64,000 bases of DNA, from the NCBI RefSeq assembly GCF_022539505.1, contig NC_061514.1, forward strand, positions 214,431,141 to 214,495,140. Reading direction: 5' to 3'. Shown here one piece after another: positions 10,048 through 20,963 of the stretch. The notes beneath the pieces are model-generated. The model made no database searches. It was not told the origin of the DNA and saw only the letters and a list, made by a program, of their open reading frames with translations. A program made the translations under genes and the position numbers. The first letter of the stretch is position 1; each line of letters starts with the position of its first letter. This stretch comes from Lolium rigidum (taxonomy: Eukaryota; Streptophyta; Magnoliopsida; Poales; Poaceae).

Positions 10048-10814
10048 ATGGCTATCAAGTTCCCCCTTCTGCTCGGTGTCGTACTAGTCTCGCTCATGCT
10101 TATCTCGGAGGATATGGCAGATGCTCGAGAGCTTTACTGAAGCCAAAGGTTCTCTATCTCTCTCCATTATATTAGGAAGACCTGTTAGAAAAAAAATAGT
10201 TTAGCGAACTGAACAGGATAAATTAGTCGACACAAGTTATGATACTCGTTTATCGTATATATACATGGATATACAATACCACACATTATTCACTAGAGGA
10301 TTGTATATATATACATACAGAGTCCGAGGATAAAAATTTAAAACATGCAGGAGGGCCGGGCCTCAAGGACGAGAAGTGGGGAGGTGGCTACCAACATGGT
10401 GGAGGATACGAAAACGGTGGAGGGTATGGCAATGGTGGGGGATACGGAAATGGCGGAGGGTATGTATATGGTGGTGGATACCAACATGGTGGTGGATATG
10501 GAAACTATGGTCGAGGATATGGAAATGGTGGTGGATACCATCACGATGGAGGATACGGAAACTATGGTGGTGGGTATGGTGGAGGATATGGAAACTATGG
10601 GCACGGTGGAGGTTATGGGCCTGGCTATGGTGGCGGAGGCTATGGACCTAGATATGGTGGAGGGCATGGTCATTCAGGCAATGGTGGATATGGCGGAAAT
10701 TATGTTGGAGGTTACGGTGGTGGTGCCGGATATGGTGGAGGTGGCGGATACGGCAGCGGGTACGGTGGTGGTGGAGGTTATGGTGGAGGATCGGGTGGCG
10801 CTGGCTATCCTTAA
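10048..10814 (+). pseudogene. glycine-rich (cell-wall type) protein gene with a frameshift in exon 1
   Basis: Secreted glycine-rich proteins of this type are structural or defence-related wall proteins. Exon 1 (10048-10148) encodes a signal peptide, MAIKFPLLLGVVLVSLMLIS, then EDMADAREL. A probable intron runs from 10149 (GTTCTC) to 10320 (TACAG). Exon 2 (10321-10814) continues ESEDKNLKHAGGPGLKDEKW and then about 45 short GGY, GGGYGN and GGGYQH repeats to the TAA at 10812-10814. In exon 1 the codons GAG CTT TAC TGA give a stop at 10138-10140. Removing one T would read ELTEAK and join exon 2 in frame, as in grass relatives, so I infer a single-T insertion in 10134-10137. It could be a sequencing error, in which case the gene is intact. 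Confidence 0.8.
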
Positions 10815-11174
10815 AGTGGACATGGGGTGCAACAGGAGGTCGCAATGGTTTACACTAAAGAATCAACTATATATGTGTATGTTTTTTTAAACAAGGCATG
10901 TGTGTTGATATGTAATGGGCTTGCATAAATGATGGTCCTTATGCTCACATATATAGGAGCAAGGTCCGTAAGAGTGAGAAATCGATTGGTCAAGAAGCAA
11001 GCCGGCCTTGTGTCGGCTTCTATGTGTGCAAGAGAAGGTATCTTTAGATTGCAAGTGTTTAGTTCCTTGAGTATTGATTGTTAATAGTAAATTTATTAAT
11101 GGACTAATGTATTCATCAAGCGTGTCATAGTCGAATACAAAATGAAGTTTAAGCCAAAGTTCAGGGAATGGTGT
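10815..11174. other. 3' flank of the glycine-rich gene
   Basis: Contains the presumed 3' untranslated region. No other gene was seen. Confidence 0.45.
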
Positions 11175-11545
11175 TTTGGCACATGGGAGCATATGCTCCC
11201 TTTATTTTGAAATGTATGTTATATACATTTTGAAATTTCAAAAAATTGAAACTAAAAATTCGAACGTACATCTTCACGTGCTACACGCTCACAAAGTCGT
11301 TACATAAAAATCCGACTTGTCAGTGACGTGTGTAAAAAGACAAAATTCAATGCTGAAAATAAGGCTTTTCAGGAGATAAATTTTCTCTTTTTTACACAGA
11401 CCACAAAACATATTGGTTCCTCGCGAAACTTGACGAATGTACGTATATTGTGGAGATGTACATGTAGAATTTTTTTTCAAATTTTTTAACATTTCGAAAT
11501 ATAATTTTTTGATAGAGGGAGCATATGCACCCGGGAGCCGAATTG
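11175..11545. mobile_element. MITE-like inverted-repeat element
   Basis: The left arm (GGGAGCATATGCTCCCTTTA, near 11185) and right arm (GAGGGAGCATATGCACCCGG, near 11515) are inverted copies for about 40 bp. The AT-rich interior has no coding capacity. The exact ends and target duplication were not settled. A diverged relative lies at 63500-63860. Confidence 0.55.
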
Positions 11546-11787
11546 AATTTCCCCAGAGTTCATCGATACAAAAGAAGGTTTAAGAAATGAATCTTGAGGA
11601 TCTTGTCTTAACTCTTATAATATATTTTGAAATTTTAATTTAGGTCAAGAGTAGTTGTTAATAAGGTCCCTTTTACCGACATAGTGGAACCTTTTTCTAA
11701 AATGGGGTAAGCCGCTGCACCGATTGATACATCTCGGGCATTTTAATGCGCCCACCAAAAATTACACGTCATGGATCACATGCAAGG
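11546..11787. other. intergenic, nothing recognised
   Basis: Short AT-rich spacer between two MITEs with no gene or repeat that I can support. Confidence 0.4.
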
Positions 11788-11797
11788 CCGGCTCTAG

Positions 11798-12320
11798 GGG
11801 AGCTGCTATACTCCGACCGGGTCGGCAGTGTACGGGGCACCGCACACCCCTCCGACCCGGAGGCTGTAACTGGGCCGCGGCCCATTAGGTAACCTCCTTT
11901 TCTTTTTCGTTTTCATATTTTTTTTCCTTTTTCTGTTTATAGTTTTATTTTTTAAAACTAACATTTTACAGGGTTTTTTTCTGTCTACAGATTTTAAAAA
12001 TGTTCCATTTTAAATTCGTTCAAAATTTGAAAATCGTCCAAAATGTAAAAACTGTTCAAAATTCAAAAATAGTTCAAAATTTAAATTTGTTCAAATTTTG
12101 TCAAACTTGAACGTTTTTCAAATTTAAAATTTTATGAAAATTATTTTAAACAGAAAAATAAAATGAGAGAAAAAAGAAAACACAAAAGAAAACATAAAAA
12201 GGAAAAAAGAAAAGGAAAAAAAAAGAGAAATAGGGAAAATCGCCTAACCGGGCCGGCCCACACCGCGCGGGGGGTGCGCGGCGCGGTGGTGCGCCGACCT
12301 GGTCGGCATATAGGAAACGC
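11798..12320. mobile_element. Mutator-like MITE with 10-bp target duplication
   Basis: The direct repeat CCGGCTCTAG occurs immediately on both sides (11788-11797 and 12321-12330). Element ends are inverted: GGGAGCTGCTATACTCCGACC at the left (21 bases, the last 9 shared with the right arm) and, read inward from the right, GCGTTTCCTATATGCCGACC. Both continue into GGTCGGC. A 9-11 bp duplication and this end type fit the Mutator superfamily. The interior is AT-rich with runs such as TTCAAAATTTGAAAA and no open frame. Confidence 0.82.
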
Positions 12321-12555
12321 CCGGCTCTAGCCTAGGGCAAGTAGTGCAACGGCCTGAGGCCCATCCAGAGGCCCATCCAATACAGGGGCTCAAACCTGCT
12401 ATGTACTGTATATGGCATAGTACAGGACACCCCTAAACAGCGGTCGACCGCTGACTCAAGCCCGAGCGGTCGTTTTTGGATGTTTCCGAAAAAGGAAACC
12501 ATATCAATTCCCTTTCCCTTTTCGTATCTACAGTAAACACGTGAAAATTTAATCG

Positions 12556-12640
12556 GCCTCAGAGGGTTTCGATCCCGCGACTTCAAGGCCTGCGCGCAGT
12601 CGAGCCGAAACCAACTGAGCGGTTAGTGCTTCATGTCAAA
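12556..12640 (-). other. tRNA-like sequence, possible SINE head or tRNA relic
   Basis: On the - strand, ACCGCTCAGTTGG resembles a tRNA A box/D arm and GGGATCGAAACCC, about 40 bases further, resembles a B box/T arm. The region between can form an anticodon-arm-like segment only poorly, and no clean acceptor stem was found. It may be the 5' head of a tRNA-derived SINE rather than a working tRNA. Confidence 0.35.
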
Positions 12641-12949
12641 AATGGAGGCGTAGCTAGTTTTTTACGCTAATATCAACACCGGTAGAGGTAAAAATAACAG
12701 ACAAACTAAAATTTTAAAAACTAGGAAAATAACCTAATATTTCGCGCTAGAACAGGTGTGTACCAGCAAGTTTCTTTTCTATATCACGTTAAACAACTAA
12801 ACATGGACAAGCAGAATATTCTTCCACCTAATAAACTTCTAATGCCCGTCCGAGTTTGCTTTGTTGTGAGAATCTTTTCCAATTTAAATTTTTAAATTTT
12901 TATTTCTTAAATGATAATTCTGATTTTAGATTTTAACTCATAAATCATC

Positions 12950-13965
12950 AACCCCTCTGCCTCTTATTTATCAACGGTAAATATGAAAAGTTATTGATCC
13001 AAAAAAAAAATTAATTTAGAATATTATGGGAACACTTTTAGCTCAGAATTTATTAATCGATCTGCCTATTATTTATCAACGGTAATTTTGAAAAGTTATC
13101 GACCCAAAAAACTAATTTTATTTAGAATACTTTGAAGAAGATTTTTAGCTCATAATTTATCAATCCCCATGTTCGTTATTTAGCAATGGTAAATGTGAAG
13201 AGTTATCAACCTCAAAAGTTAATTTAATTTAGAATATTTGAGAAACATTTTAGCTCAAAATTTATCAACCAGTCCATCCATTATTTATCAATGGTAAATG
13301 TAAAAAATTATCGAACCAAAAAAGCTAATTTTATTTAGAATATTTTGCGGATATTTTTAGCTCACAATTTATCAAACCATCTGCGAATTATTTACCAATG
13401 GTAAAATGTGAAAAGTTATGGACCCGAAAAGATAATTTTATTTAGAATATTTTTGAAACATTTTTAGCTCTCAAATTTATCAACCCATCTTCTCGTTATT
13501 TAACAACGGTAAATGCGAAAACTTATCAAGCCGAAAAGCTAATTTCATTTGGAATATTTTAGGAATATTTTAGCTCACAATTTATCAACGCCTCTACCCT
13601 CTATTTATCAACGGTAAATGTGAGAAGTTATCGACCCGATAAGCTAATTTCATTTAGAACAATTTCGGAACATTTTTAGCTCACAATATATGAACCCGTA
13701 TGCCCATTATTTATCAACGGTAAATGTGAAAAGTTATCGACCCAACAAGTTAATTCATTTAGAATAATATGTTAGCGAATTTTTTAGCTTACAATTAATC
13801 AACCCCTCTTCTCGTTATTTATCAACGGTAAATGTGAAAAAATATCAACCCGAAAAGCTAATTTCATTTAGAATATTTGTGATTTTATTAGCTCAAAACT
13901 TATCAACCCATCTTCTCGTTATTTATCAACGGTAAAATGTGAAAAGTTACCTACTCGAAAAGCTA
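12950..13965. repeat. tandem array of a 106-bp AT-rich unit (10 copies)
   Basis: The core TTATTTATCAACGGTAAATG starts near 12964, 13069, 13176, 13281, 13388, 13496, 13601, 13707, 13815 and 13919, a spacing of 104-108 bp. Each unit also carries AAAAGTTATCGACCC, AGCTAATTTCATTTAGAATA and TTTTTAGCTCACAATTTATC. Units have diverged by substitutions and small indels, so the array is not recent. It has no coding capacity. Confidence 0.95.
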
Positions 13966-15236
13966 ACTAAGTTAAAAGTGGTATTATTTAAGTTGCAAGT
14001 GGTAGTTCTTTTGAGTTGCAAGTGGTTTTCCCACCCGTTATTTTCCCCTCTAAAAAACCACTAGCTCGAAAAAGGGAATTTAAAAATTAGTCCAAATAAC
14101 ATGAATTTTTACACAAAGTAGAAACAAAAAAAAGAAAATTTGAAAAAATGAAAGGGGATTGAATAAAGGGAATTGAGAAAAAAGGGAATTGTAAAAATTA
14201 ATAGAGTTAAGGGGGATGGTTTGTCCATCCGGTCGGCATGAAGAAAACTTCCGGCCCGCATCAGTGGACTTTGCAAGTTACGCAGCTGGAGAGTTAACCG
14301 AGGGGAATATTCCGTCTCCTCGAAAAGAAATATTCCGAAGAGAGGGTCGGATCTTCCGGCCCAAGTGTTGAAGAACTTTACCCTTAATATCCGAGGGCTC
14401 GGAACATCCGGGCCAACTTAGGTCGGATAATCCCCCCCCCCCACCTGATAGAGAAACGGCTATTCCAAGCGTACATGCTATAATAGAGGAGCCTTCTTCT
14501 TCCTCAAATCAGCTCTAAGCAGCACGAATACTTTCTCTCTCCTCCATTGTTCTTGAGCTCAAATCGATTGGATATCCCTCTCTAGCCAACCAAATCCCTC
14601 CAAAATTCGGGAATCGAAGGAGGAGGGCTAGATCTACATATCTACCAAAGAAATTTAGTGATCCCCATACTTCTCCTTAGTGGACTTGGAAACCCTAGAT
14701 CTCCTTTGTGGCGGTCCTTGTAGTTGGTAGAGCATCTCGTCCTAGATCTTTTTGTGACTAGTTAGTGATGTTGCTGGGAGCCTTCGGACTGTTGTGGAGC
14801 TCACCTTGCGTGAAGGAATTGCCACCTTGACCGGCCTTCATAGTGGAGAAGTTAATACTCCTTTATGGGGTGTTAACGAGGAATAAGGTGACACCTTTGT
14901 GGAGGTTGGCACATTTGTGGTCCACACTTCCTCAACATAGACGTACCTCCTTTGGTGGAGGAAACTATGGTAAACACATCGTGCATCTTCTCCGCTACCA
15001 TCCGTCTAGTTGTCTCGCTTACTTTATACTTGAGTGTGTGCATTGTGACATTGTAGTAACACTTTACCTTTCAAAGAAATCACCTTTAGTCGAGACTAAT
15101 ACCCATTCAGTAATGTCAACCTACACATGCACAACCCCAAAATTGGAAAAGGCTAAAACTTGCATAGCGCCTATTCAGCCCCCCCTCTAGTCGAGCCTAA
15201 TACATGTTCAGTAATGTCAACCTCTCTAGAGTTTTA
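13966..15236. other. probable LTR-retrotransposon remnant, no intact gene
   Basis: From about 14440 the text has a short leader-like C/T-rich stretch (CTCTAAGCAGCACGAATACT...), GGATATCCCTCTCTAGCCAA and, at 15120-15190, an A/C-rich stretch ending in CAGCCCCCCCTCTAGTCGAG, a style seen in grass copia LTR and leader regions. No gag or pol was found. The 115-codon frame at 14843-15190 shows no recognisable domain and is probably accidental. At 14235 a GGTCGGCATGAAGAAAACTT stretch resembles the end of the Mutator-like MITE at 12320. Confidence 0.4.
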
Positions 15237-16943
15237 CACTACTAGAAAACAGCTTATTAGTGGCGCACTGGTTTTGGCTATCAGTGACGCACTAGTGGTG
15301 CGCCACTACTATCACGCCTATCGCTAACTTTTAGCAAGTGACGCACTAGTGGTGCGCCACTACTAAGTCATGTACCAATGGCGCACCAGGTGATGCGCCA
15401 CTACTAACTCATGCACCAATGACGCACCAGGTGGTGCGCCACTACTAACGTTAGGGTGCACCAGTGATACAGCTTTATGGTGCGTCACTATTGTAAGCTG
15501 AGGTGCGCCACTGCCTGCCAATTGATTAAAAAATAAAAAATGCCACAGGTTAGGGTGTGGCAGGCGGAATTTGAGCGGGCCACTTTTGCCATATTATAAA
15601 GCAGTGTTATTACAGGATCCAAATACAAAAATACTAAAGTTTTGCAACTTTGCAACTAGAAACCTAAAAAAACAAAAAAAGCAATAAAATCCTTGAGCTA
15701 CCGTAGCGACGCCGGCCTCTTCGATCTCGCGCGACGGGGCTTGCGCGAGCTCGCCGGGCGGCCGCGCCTACCAGCCTCCGCCGGGAACACCAACACCGAC
15801 GACTCCACCGCCGGCCTTGAGCAAGCCCTCGATCTGCAGCCTGCGAGTGGGTGTCGATCTGGCTCGTCCTCGATCTGGACCTCCCGCATCGCCACGAGTT
15901 GAGTTCGACGGTGAGCGACCAGAACCCGACGGCGGCAGTCGTGGTGACGGCGGCGCTGAGGGACATGTCGGCGGTCCGTGGCGAGCGCCTACTTCTCCTG
16001 CTCATGGAATACCTCGTCTGTGAAGGGGGCAGCGCGGCGGTGTCGTTCAGTCGGAGGAGGCAGCGGCAGGCGCGGCGGTGTAGACGAGCTCCGCGCGCAC
16101 GTCCGGCTTCGGCCTCGCCCGGCTCGTCGTCGGCTCGCTCCGCAGCAGCGCACTGTCGGCGCTGTCGTACTTGGCGCCAGAGCTGCGCGCACCGGGTGCA
16201 CAGCCGCGGCGGCGACGCAGGAGGCCTGCAAGGCTGTCGGAGGGCGCTACTTCTGGCCGCCCTTCTCCTGCTCGGTCCCACCTCCGCCACCACGTCCTAC
16301 TACCACCCATCAAGTGAGCAACGAGAGAGCAGGGGAGGAGCGGCCTTCAACGGGAGAGCATGGCAGAGGGATCTGTAGAGAGATGGGAGGAGAAGCGGAC
16401 GATGGGATCTGCAGAGATGGTTTGGGGGAGAGAAAGTAGATCTTGGAGATGGTTTGCTTCGTGATGGTGAAGAGATAAGTCACGGCTGCACGTGGGTGGG
16501 CCCCAAGCATAGATATTTTTTGCACAATTCGGACGATGGGAATGCCATGTGCTGTGGGAACTCGCGCGCGGCATGTATGTGCGGTGGCCGGTGGCGCACA
16601 CCTCTAGTGCGCTATTAATATCTGAGGACAGTGACGCACCGCACAGCCCTACATACGTGCGCTATTGGTAATTGAGTATTAGTGGAGCACCACTTTTTGG
16701 TGCGCCACTGCTATTTAAATAGCAATAGCGCACATATATTTGGTGCGCCACTGTTAAGTCTCGACCAATCTATAACCTAGTTTCACACTTAGTAGTGGCG
16801 CACGACTATAGTAGTGCGCCATTGGTAATTAACTACTAGTGGAGCACCACATTTTGGTGCGCCACTGCTATATAGTAGTGGCGCACCAGTTCAGTGGTGC
16901 GCCACTGATAGCAATCTTACGGCTAGGCCTTTTCCTAGTAGTG
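15237..16943. mobile_element. non-autonomous CACTA (En/Spm) transposon, complete ends
   Basis: Begins CACTACTAGAAAACAG at 15237 and ends CTTTTCCTAGTAGTG at 16943, flanked by the 3-bp direct repeat TTA (15234-15236, 16944-16946), exactly as expected for CACTA elements. Both subterminal zones (15262-15530 and 16560-16920) are packed with copies of a GTGGTGCGCCACTA motif in both orientations, the presumed transposase-binding repeats. No transposase is present. The middle (15690-16440) is GC-rich and unlike the flanks. Confidence 0.95.
15690..16440. other. GC-rich cargo of the CACTA element, possible captured gene
   Basis: A sharply GC-rich island between AT-richer CACTA ends. Frames of 150-209 codons are open on both strands, but all are arginine/alanine/serine-rich, which is what GC-rich DNA produces in any frame, and none shows a domain I recognise. 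It could be a captured gene fragment on either strand. No function is proposed. Confidence 0.4.
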
Positions 16944-16999
16944 TTAGATTAAGGGAGGGTGTTAAACCATTTAATATAGAATTTATACTAGCATAGAGT

Positions 17000-18380
17000 A
17001 GTATTGTACCTAGTATTTGATGCCCACAAGTATAGGGAATCACTGAAATCTTCGATGGGAGGTATTACCCAAATTTATAGTTCGACTCAAGGGGAACACA
17101 AGAATACCAATCAGACCTTAGCAATTGAGACGTCACTCTCAATCACACATGTGTATAAATAAACTCACAAAGCAAGTGGTGATTTTACAGCAGTTGATTC
17201 AAAGCAGTAAAAGAAAACAGTAAACAAAAGCAGCAGATTTCCAGTTTTCACAGGAAGAAGTAATGTGAAAGTTTCAGTGGCTAAATACGCAGGCATGAGG
17301 CACCAATGCGGTAATGTATGGACGATATTGATCATGTAATGTAATCCAACTAACATAGCACTCATCTCTAATTCAGTTGTGTGTGTAGGTGTGTGATCCA
17401 AATATAGTTATGCGTACTAGCTAAGAGAATTTGCATATCATCTTTTGTCCCGCTTTGCCTTTTCAGTGGGGCAAACATGGAACTACAAGAAATTAAGGTC
17501 TACCCTTTCGTGTAGACCGGAACAAAGCATTAAGATTCATGAACAGACATAACCCTTGAAATTAGTACATCTTCCCCTTGTTTTCCCCCTCCTGTCACCT
17601 TCCATGCCGATAAATACCAACCTCATATATATTATAAAGCAATATAGGTTTAGTACTGAAATCATGTCACTCGTACCCTAGTAACAAGCATTAAACATAG
17701 CAAAGGTGTACCAACACTCATACAAGAATATCTTCAAGACGAACACCTAAAATCTCGATACATATGGAGGATTACATAATCAATCTCATCCAAAACTCAT
17801 CCACCTCTTAAGCCTACAGAGAACTACTCACTCATGGTGATGGAGAGTGAGTCCATGATGGTTGGTGATGACGTTGGTGGCGGTGATGATGAAGAAGCCC
17901 TCGAAATCCCTCTCACTGGGGTGGAGAGCAAGATTAATCTGACCCCCGAAACGAAGATCCTGGTCTTGGCGGCGCTCTGTTTTGCAAAACGCCGTGTGCT
18001 TCTAGTGGTAGGTTTTTAGGGTATATAAGGCACCATGAGAAGGGGGGAGGCGGGACGACGATCGAGGGCCGAACGGGCCTGGGTGGTGTGCCCAAAGAGT
18101 TAGGGCGCGCCACCTGGCCTCGTTCGGGCCTCATGGCTCCCCTGTCCTGATCCAAAGCTCCAGGTCCCTTCTTTTGGTGAAAAACTTCCGTGGTATTTTT
18201 CCCCGATTTTATTTCTTGTGAAAACTTGACAAAAGGAGCTTTGCTAAAAACATCATCAGATTCAGCAGTTTTTATCCATGTATGGTGAGATTTCGGAGTA
18301 ATTCATTGAGCAACGTGCTTGGAAAAGTAGATACATTTTAGATGTATCAGTATTTTATGAATTTTGTAATACCACGAGTA
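17000..18380 (-). mobile_element. LTR-retrotransposon remnant
   Basis: Phrases such as TGATGCCCACAAGTATAGGG and a GA-repeat-rich stretch near 17834-17900 (GATGGAGAGTGAGTCCATGA...) resemble LTR/UTR segments of grass gypsy elements in reverse orientation. No gag, pol or paired LTR was found and boundaries are approximate. The 61-codon frame at 17834 is not supported as a gene. Confidence 0.45.
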
Positions 18381-19915
18381 GGGTTTTTTCTACACTATAT
18401 AAACACGAAGCCTGACCTACGAAGAGGGTATGGTTCTAGCCCTACACACGCACAACCCCAATTATTAGGAAATTAAGCTGAAAAGATATGGTTTCAAGAC
18501 GAATGATCAAATGACTTAAGGGTTGCCTGTCAGCGAAATTCTTCCACTGCCGGCGTAATTATAGGTACTTCCCATGACATCCATTGACGGGACCACCAGA
18601 GGCCTTTGAGATCCAAGAGTTAAGAACTTTTCTGTCCCATAGCTCTTGTCTTATTGATTCTCTAGTGATGAGACTACTACATAGATTTTTAAGTCTTTCA
18701 AAGGCTGAAATCATGCATATATATTTTGGTTTGTGTGACACTAATAGTTAGTTGTTGTCACATCTGCTTTTCTGAAGTGTAACATTCCAACCATTATCGG
18801 CTAAATGGAATGGAGTTAACCAGTCTAACCAAACAAGTTATTGTTGTCTCATGTGTCCCTCCTCATCTCTCGTACGGCATGAATGCAACAACATTTTCCT
18901 TATAATGAGTTTTTAACACATTCCCTACAACCGAGAACCTTATCACGCATATTACACAATGTTGGGCCGAACGGCCCATAACGCCATCTCTTTGTCAACT
19001 GATTTAGGGTTTTCTCTGAAACGCTTATAAATACATCATCTTCTGATGAACAGACTCCCCCCCCATATCGCGCCGCCGACTTCCCATTCTATCCATTATA
19101 TGTCCACCTTGTCCCGGTCCACCTCTTTTACTTGTGCGGAGATCATAGTTGAGGGAAATAATCTAGACACCGATCTTATTTTCCGCATCTTAAAATCAGC
19201 TAGATCTGTTAGTTTATCATGGATGTGCTTCGTCGGTGCAAGCGACGCCGTGGCCGAAAGCACAAGGTGAACAAACACAGGGGTGATCATGTCGGCAACT
19301 AGATCAATGAGTTCAAGGTGAGCACACATGTTGTAGATCAAACCATTGATAATGAGATTTCTGATTATTGCAAGATGCGCAAGAACGTGGTTGATTAGCC
19401 CGCTTATGTCCATGGAACGGAGTTAAAGTCCGATGTCGCCTCGATCCACTTGAGAAATAATAACAAATTTGGTATGTTCCCTCCCTTCTTCTTGATCAAA
19501 TACTTAATTTTATGATCTTCTTTTTTTGTTCAAGTGCAATTGCATGTTTTAATATGTATAATGGATTCCTTAGATACATCAAAATAATCGCCACAAACTT
19601 CAATGTAAGATTACGTGATTTATCTTTTTACTCCATTTCCACTGTCTTGATCCTAAAACATCACATGTCTAATGTTTCATTTGTGGGTAGTTGGCACACC
19701 CACTCTAGTCTATGTCATGTCTATCCACATAGGCCCAAGTAACAATTGGGCAGCTTAAGGTCCATAAAAACATAATGATAGCATAAGATAAATGGAAAAT
19801 CTAAAGGTGGCACTGCAATAAATGGAAAATCTAAAGGTGGCACTGCAATAAATAGAGGCCATAAGATGGAAAGAAATAAATAAAATCTGGCTATATGGTG
19901 CTGCATAGGGGTGGA
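18381..19915. other. intergenic, no supported gene
   Basis: Contains a TATAAATA at 19027 and short open frames with no recognisable domain. A perfect 30-bp tandem duplication (ATAAATGGAAAATCTAAAGG...) sits at 19788-19847. Nothing else was recognised. Confidence 0.5.
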
Positions 19916-20935
19916 ATCGAGCCGAATTCAGTGAAATCGACAAGTACTAGAGAGCTTATAAAGAGTGTATGTATTAATGGATGGATCCTTTTTGATCCGT
20001 TCTTAGGAAGGTTTTAAAAAAAATCTCGAATTACGTCGTGATCTCTTTGCCCATTAATTAGAGGAAATTTATTGTCTTATATTTCTGGATCCGCATTTAT
20101 TGTAGCAATCTAAATAATGGGCTGCAATGAATGCGGATTCAAAAATGGAAGACAGTAAATTTCCTTGCCCATTATTTAGAGGAAATTTACAATCTTCCAT
20201 TTTCTGGATCTGCATTTATTGCAGAACTCTAAATAATGGGCGGCTGCAATGAATGCGGATCCAGAAATAGAAGATAGTAAATTTACTCTAATTAATGGGC
20301 AAAGAGATAACGGCGTAATCCGAGAAGATTTTTTAAAATCTAACTAAGAATCGTATCAAAAAGATCCCACCATTAATAGATACACTCTTTATAAGCTTTC
20401 TAGTAGACTTGTCCATTTCACTTAATTCAGATCGTTCACTTAATCCGAGAAGATTTTTTAAAATCTTCCTAAGAATCGTATCAAAAAGATCCCGCCATTA
20501 ATATATACACTATTTATAAGCTGTCTAGTAGACAGTAAATTTCCTTGCCCATTATTTAGAGGACATTTACAATCTTCCATTTTCTGGATCTGCATTTATT
20601 GCAGCACTCTAAATAATGGGCGGCTGCAATAAATGCGGATCCAGAAATAGAAGATACTCCCTCCGATTCATATTAATTGACTTCAATATGAACGTATCTA
20701 GAACTAAAATGTGTCTAGGTACATCCTATTAGAGTCATTTAATATGAACCGGAGGGAGTAGTAAATTTCCTCTAATTAATGGGCAAAGAGATAACAGCGT
20801 AATCCGAGAAGATTTTTTAAAATCTTCCTAAGAATCTTATCAAAAAGATCCTGCCATTAATAGATACACTCTTTATAAGATGTCTAGTAGACTTGTCCAT
20901 TTCACTTAATTCAGATCGTTCGTGGAGGCGTCGGC
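19915..20935. repeat. fold-back repeat cluster with a partial second copy
   Basis: The arm at 19925-20150 (AAGTACTAGAGAGCTTATAA, then TCTTTGCCCATTAATTAGAG) is an inverted copy of 20250-20420 (CTAATTAATGGGCAAAGAGA, then CTTTATAAGCTTTCTAGTAG). The centre also folds, with GGATCCGCATTTATTG opposite CAATGAATGCGGATCC. A second partial copy, in the same order, fills 20440-20925 and is split by a Stowaway MITE at 20657-20758. Its right edge lies only about 40 bp upstream of the AHL start codon. Confidence 0.8.
20657..20758. mobile_element. Stowaway MITE inside the fold-back repeat
   Basis: CTCCCTCCGATTCATATTAA ... AATATGAACCGGAGGGAG with TA on both sides (20655-20656, 20759-20760); 102 bp. The same family recurs at 42978-43077. 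Confidence 0.95.
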
Positions 20936-20963
20936 TGTTAGAATATTTTGTTAGTTGGGAACC

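Noticed and set aside
10338..10845. - strand and alternative + frames over the glycine-rich exon
   Set aside because: Low-complexity shadows of the GGY repeats, which keep all frames open.
12950..13965. CRISPR-like array
   Set aside because: The repeated part is the whole 106-bp unit, with diverged copies and no short repeat/unique spacer pattern; the host is a plant.
14843..15190. 115-codon + frame near the LTR remnant
   Set aside because: No similarity to any family I know and it crosses a probable retrotransposon leader; likely chance.
15664..16439. 209-codon - strand frame as a real gene in the CACTA cargo
   Set aside because: Arginine/alanine/serine-rich in every frame, no domain, no start context; kept only as possible captured DNA.
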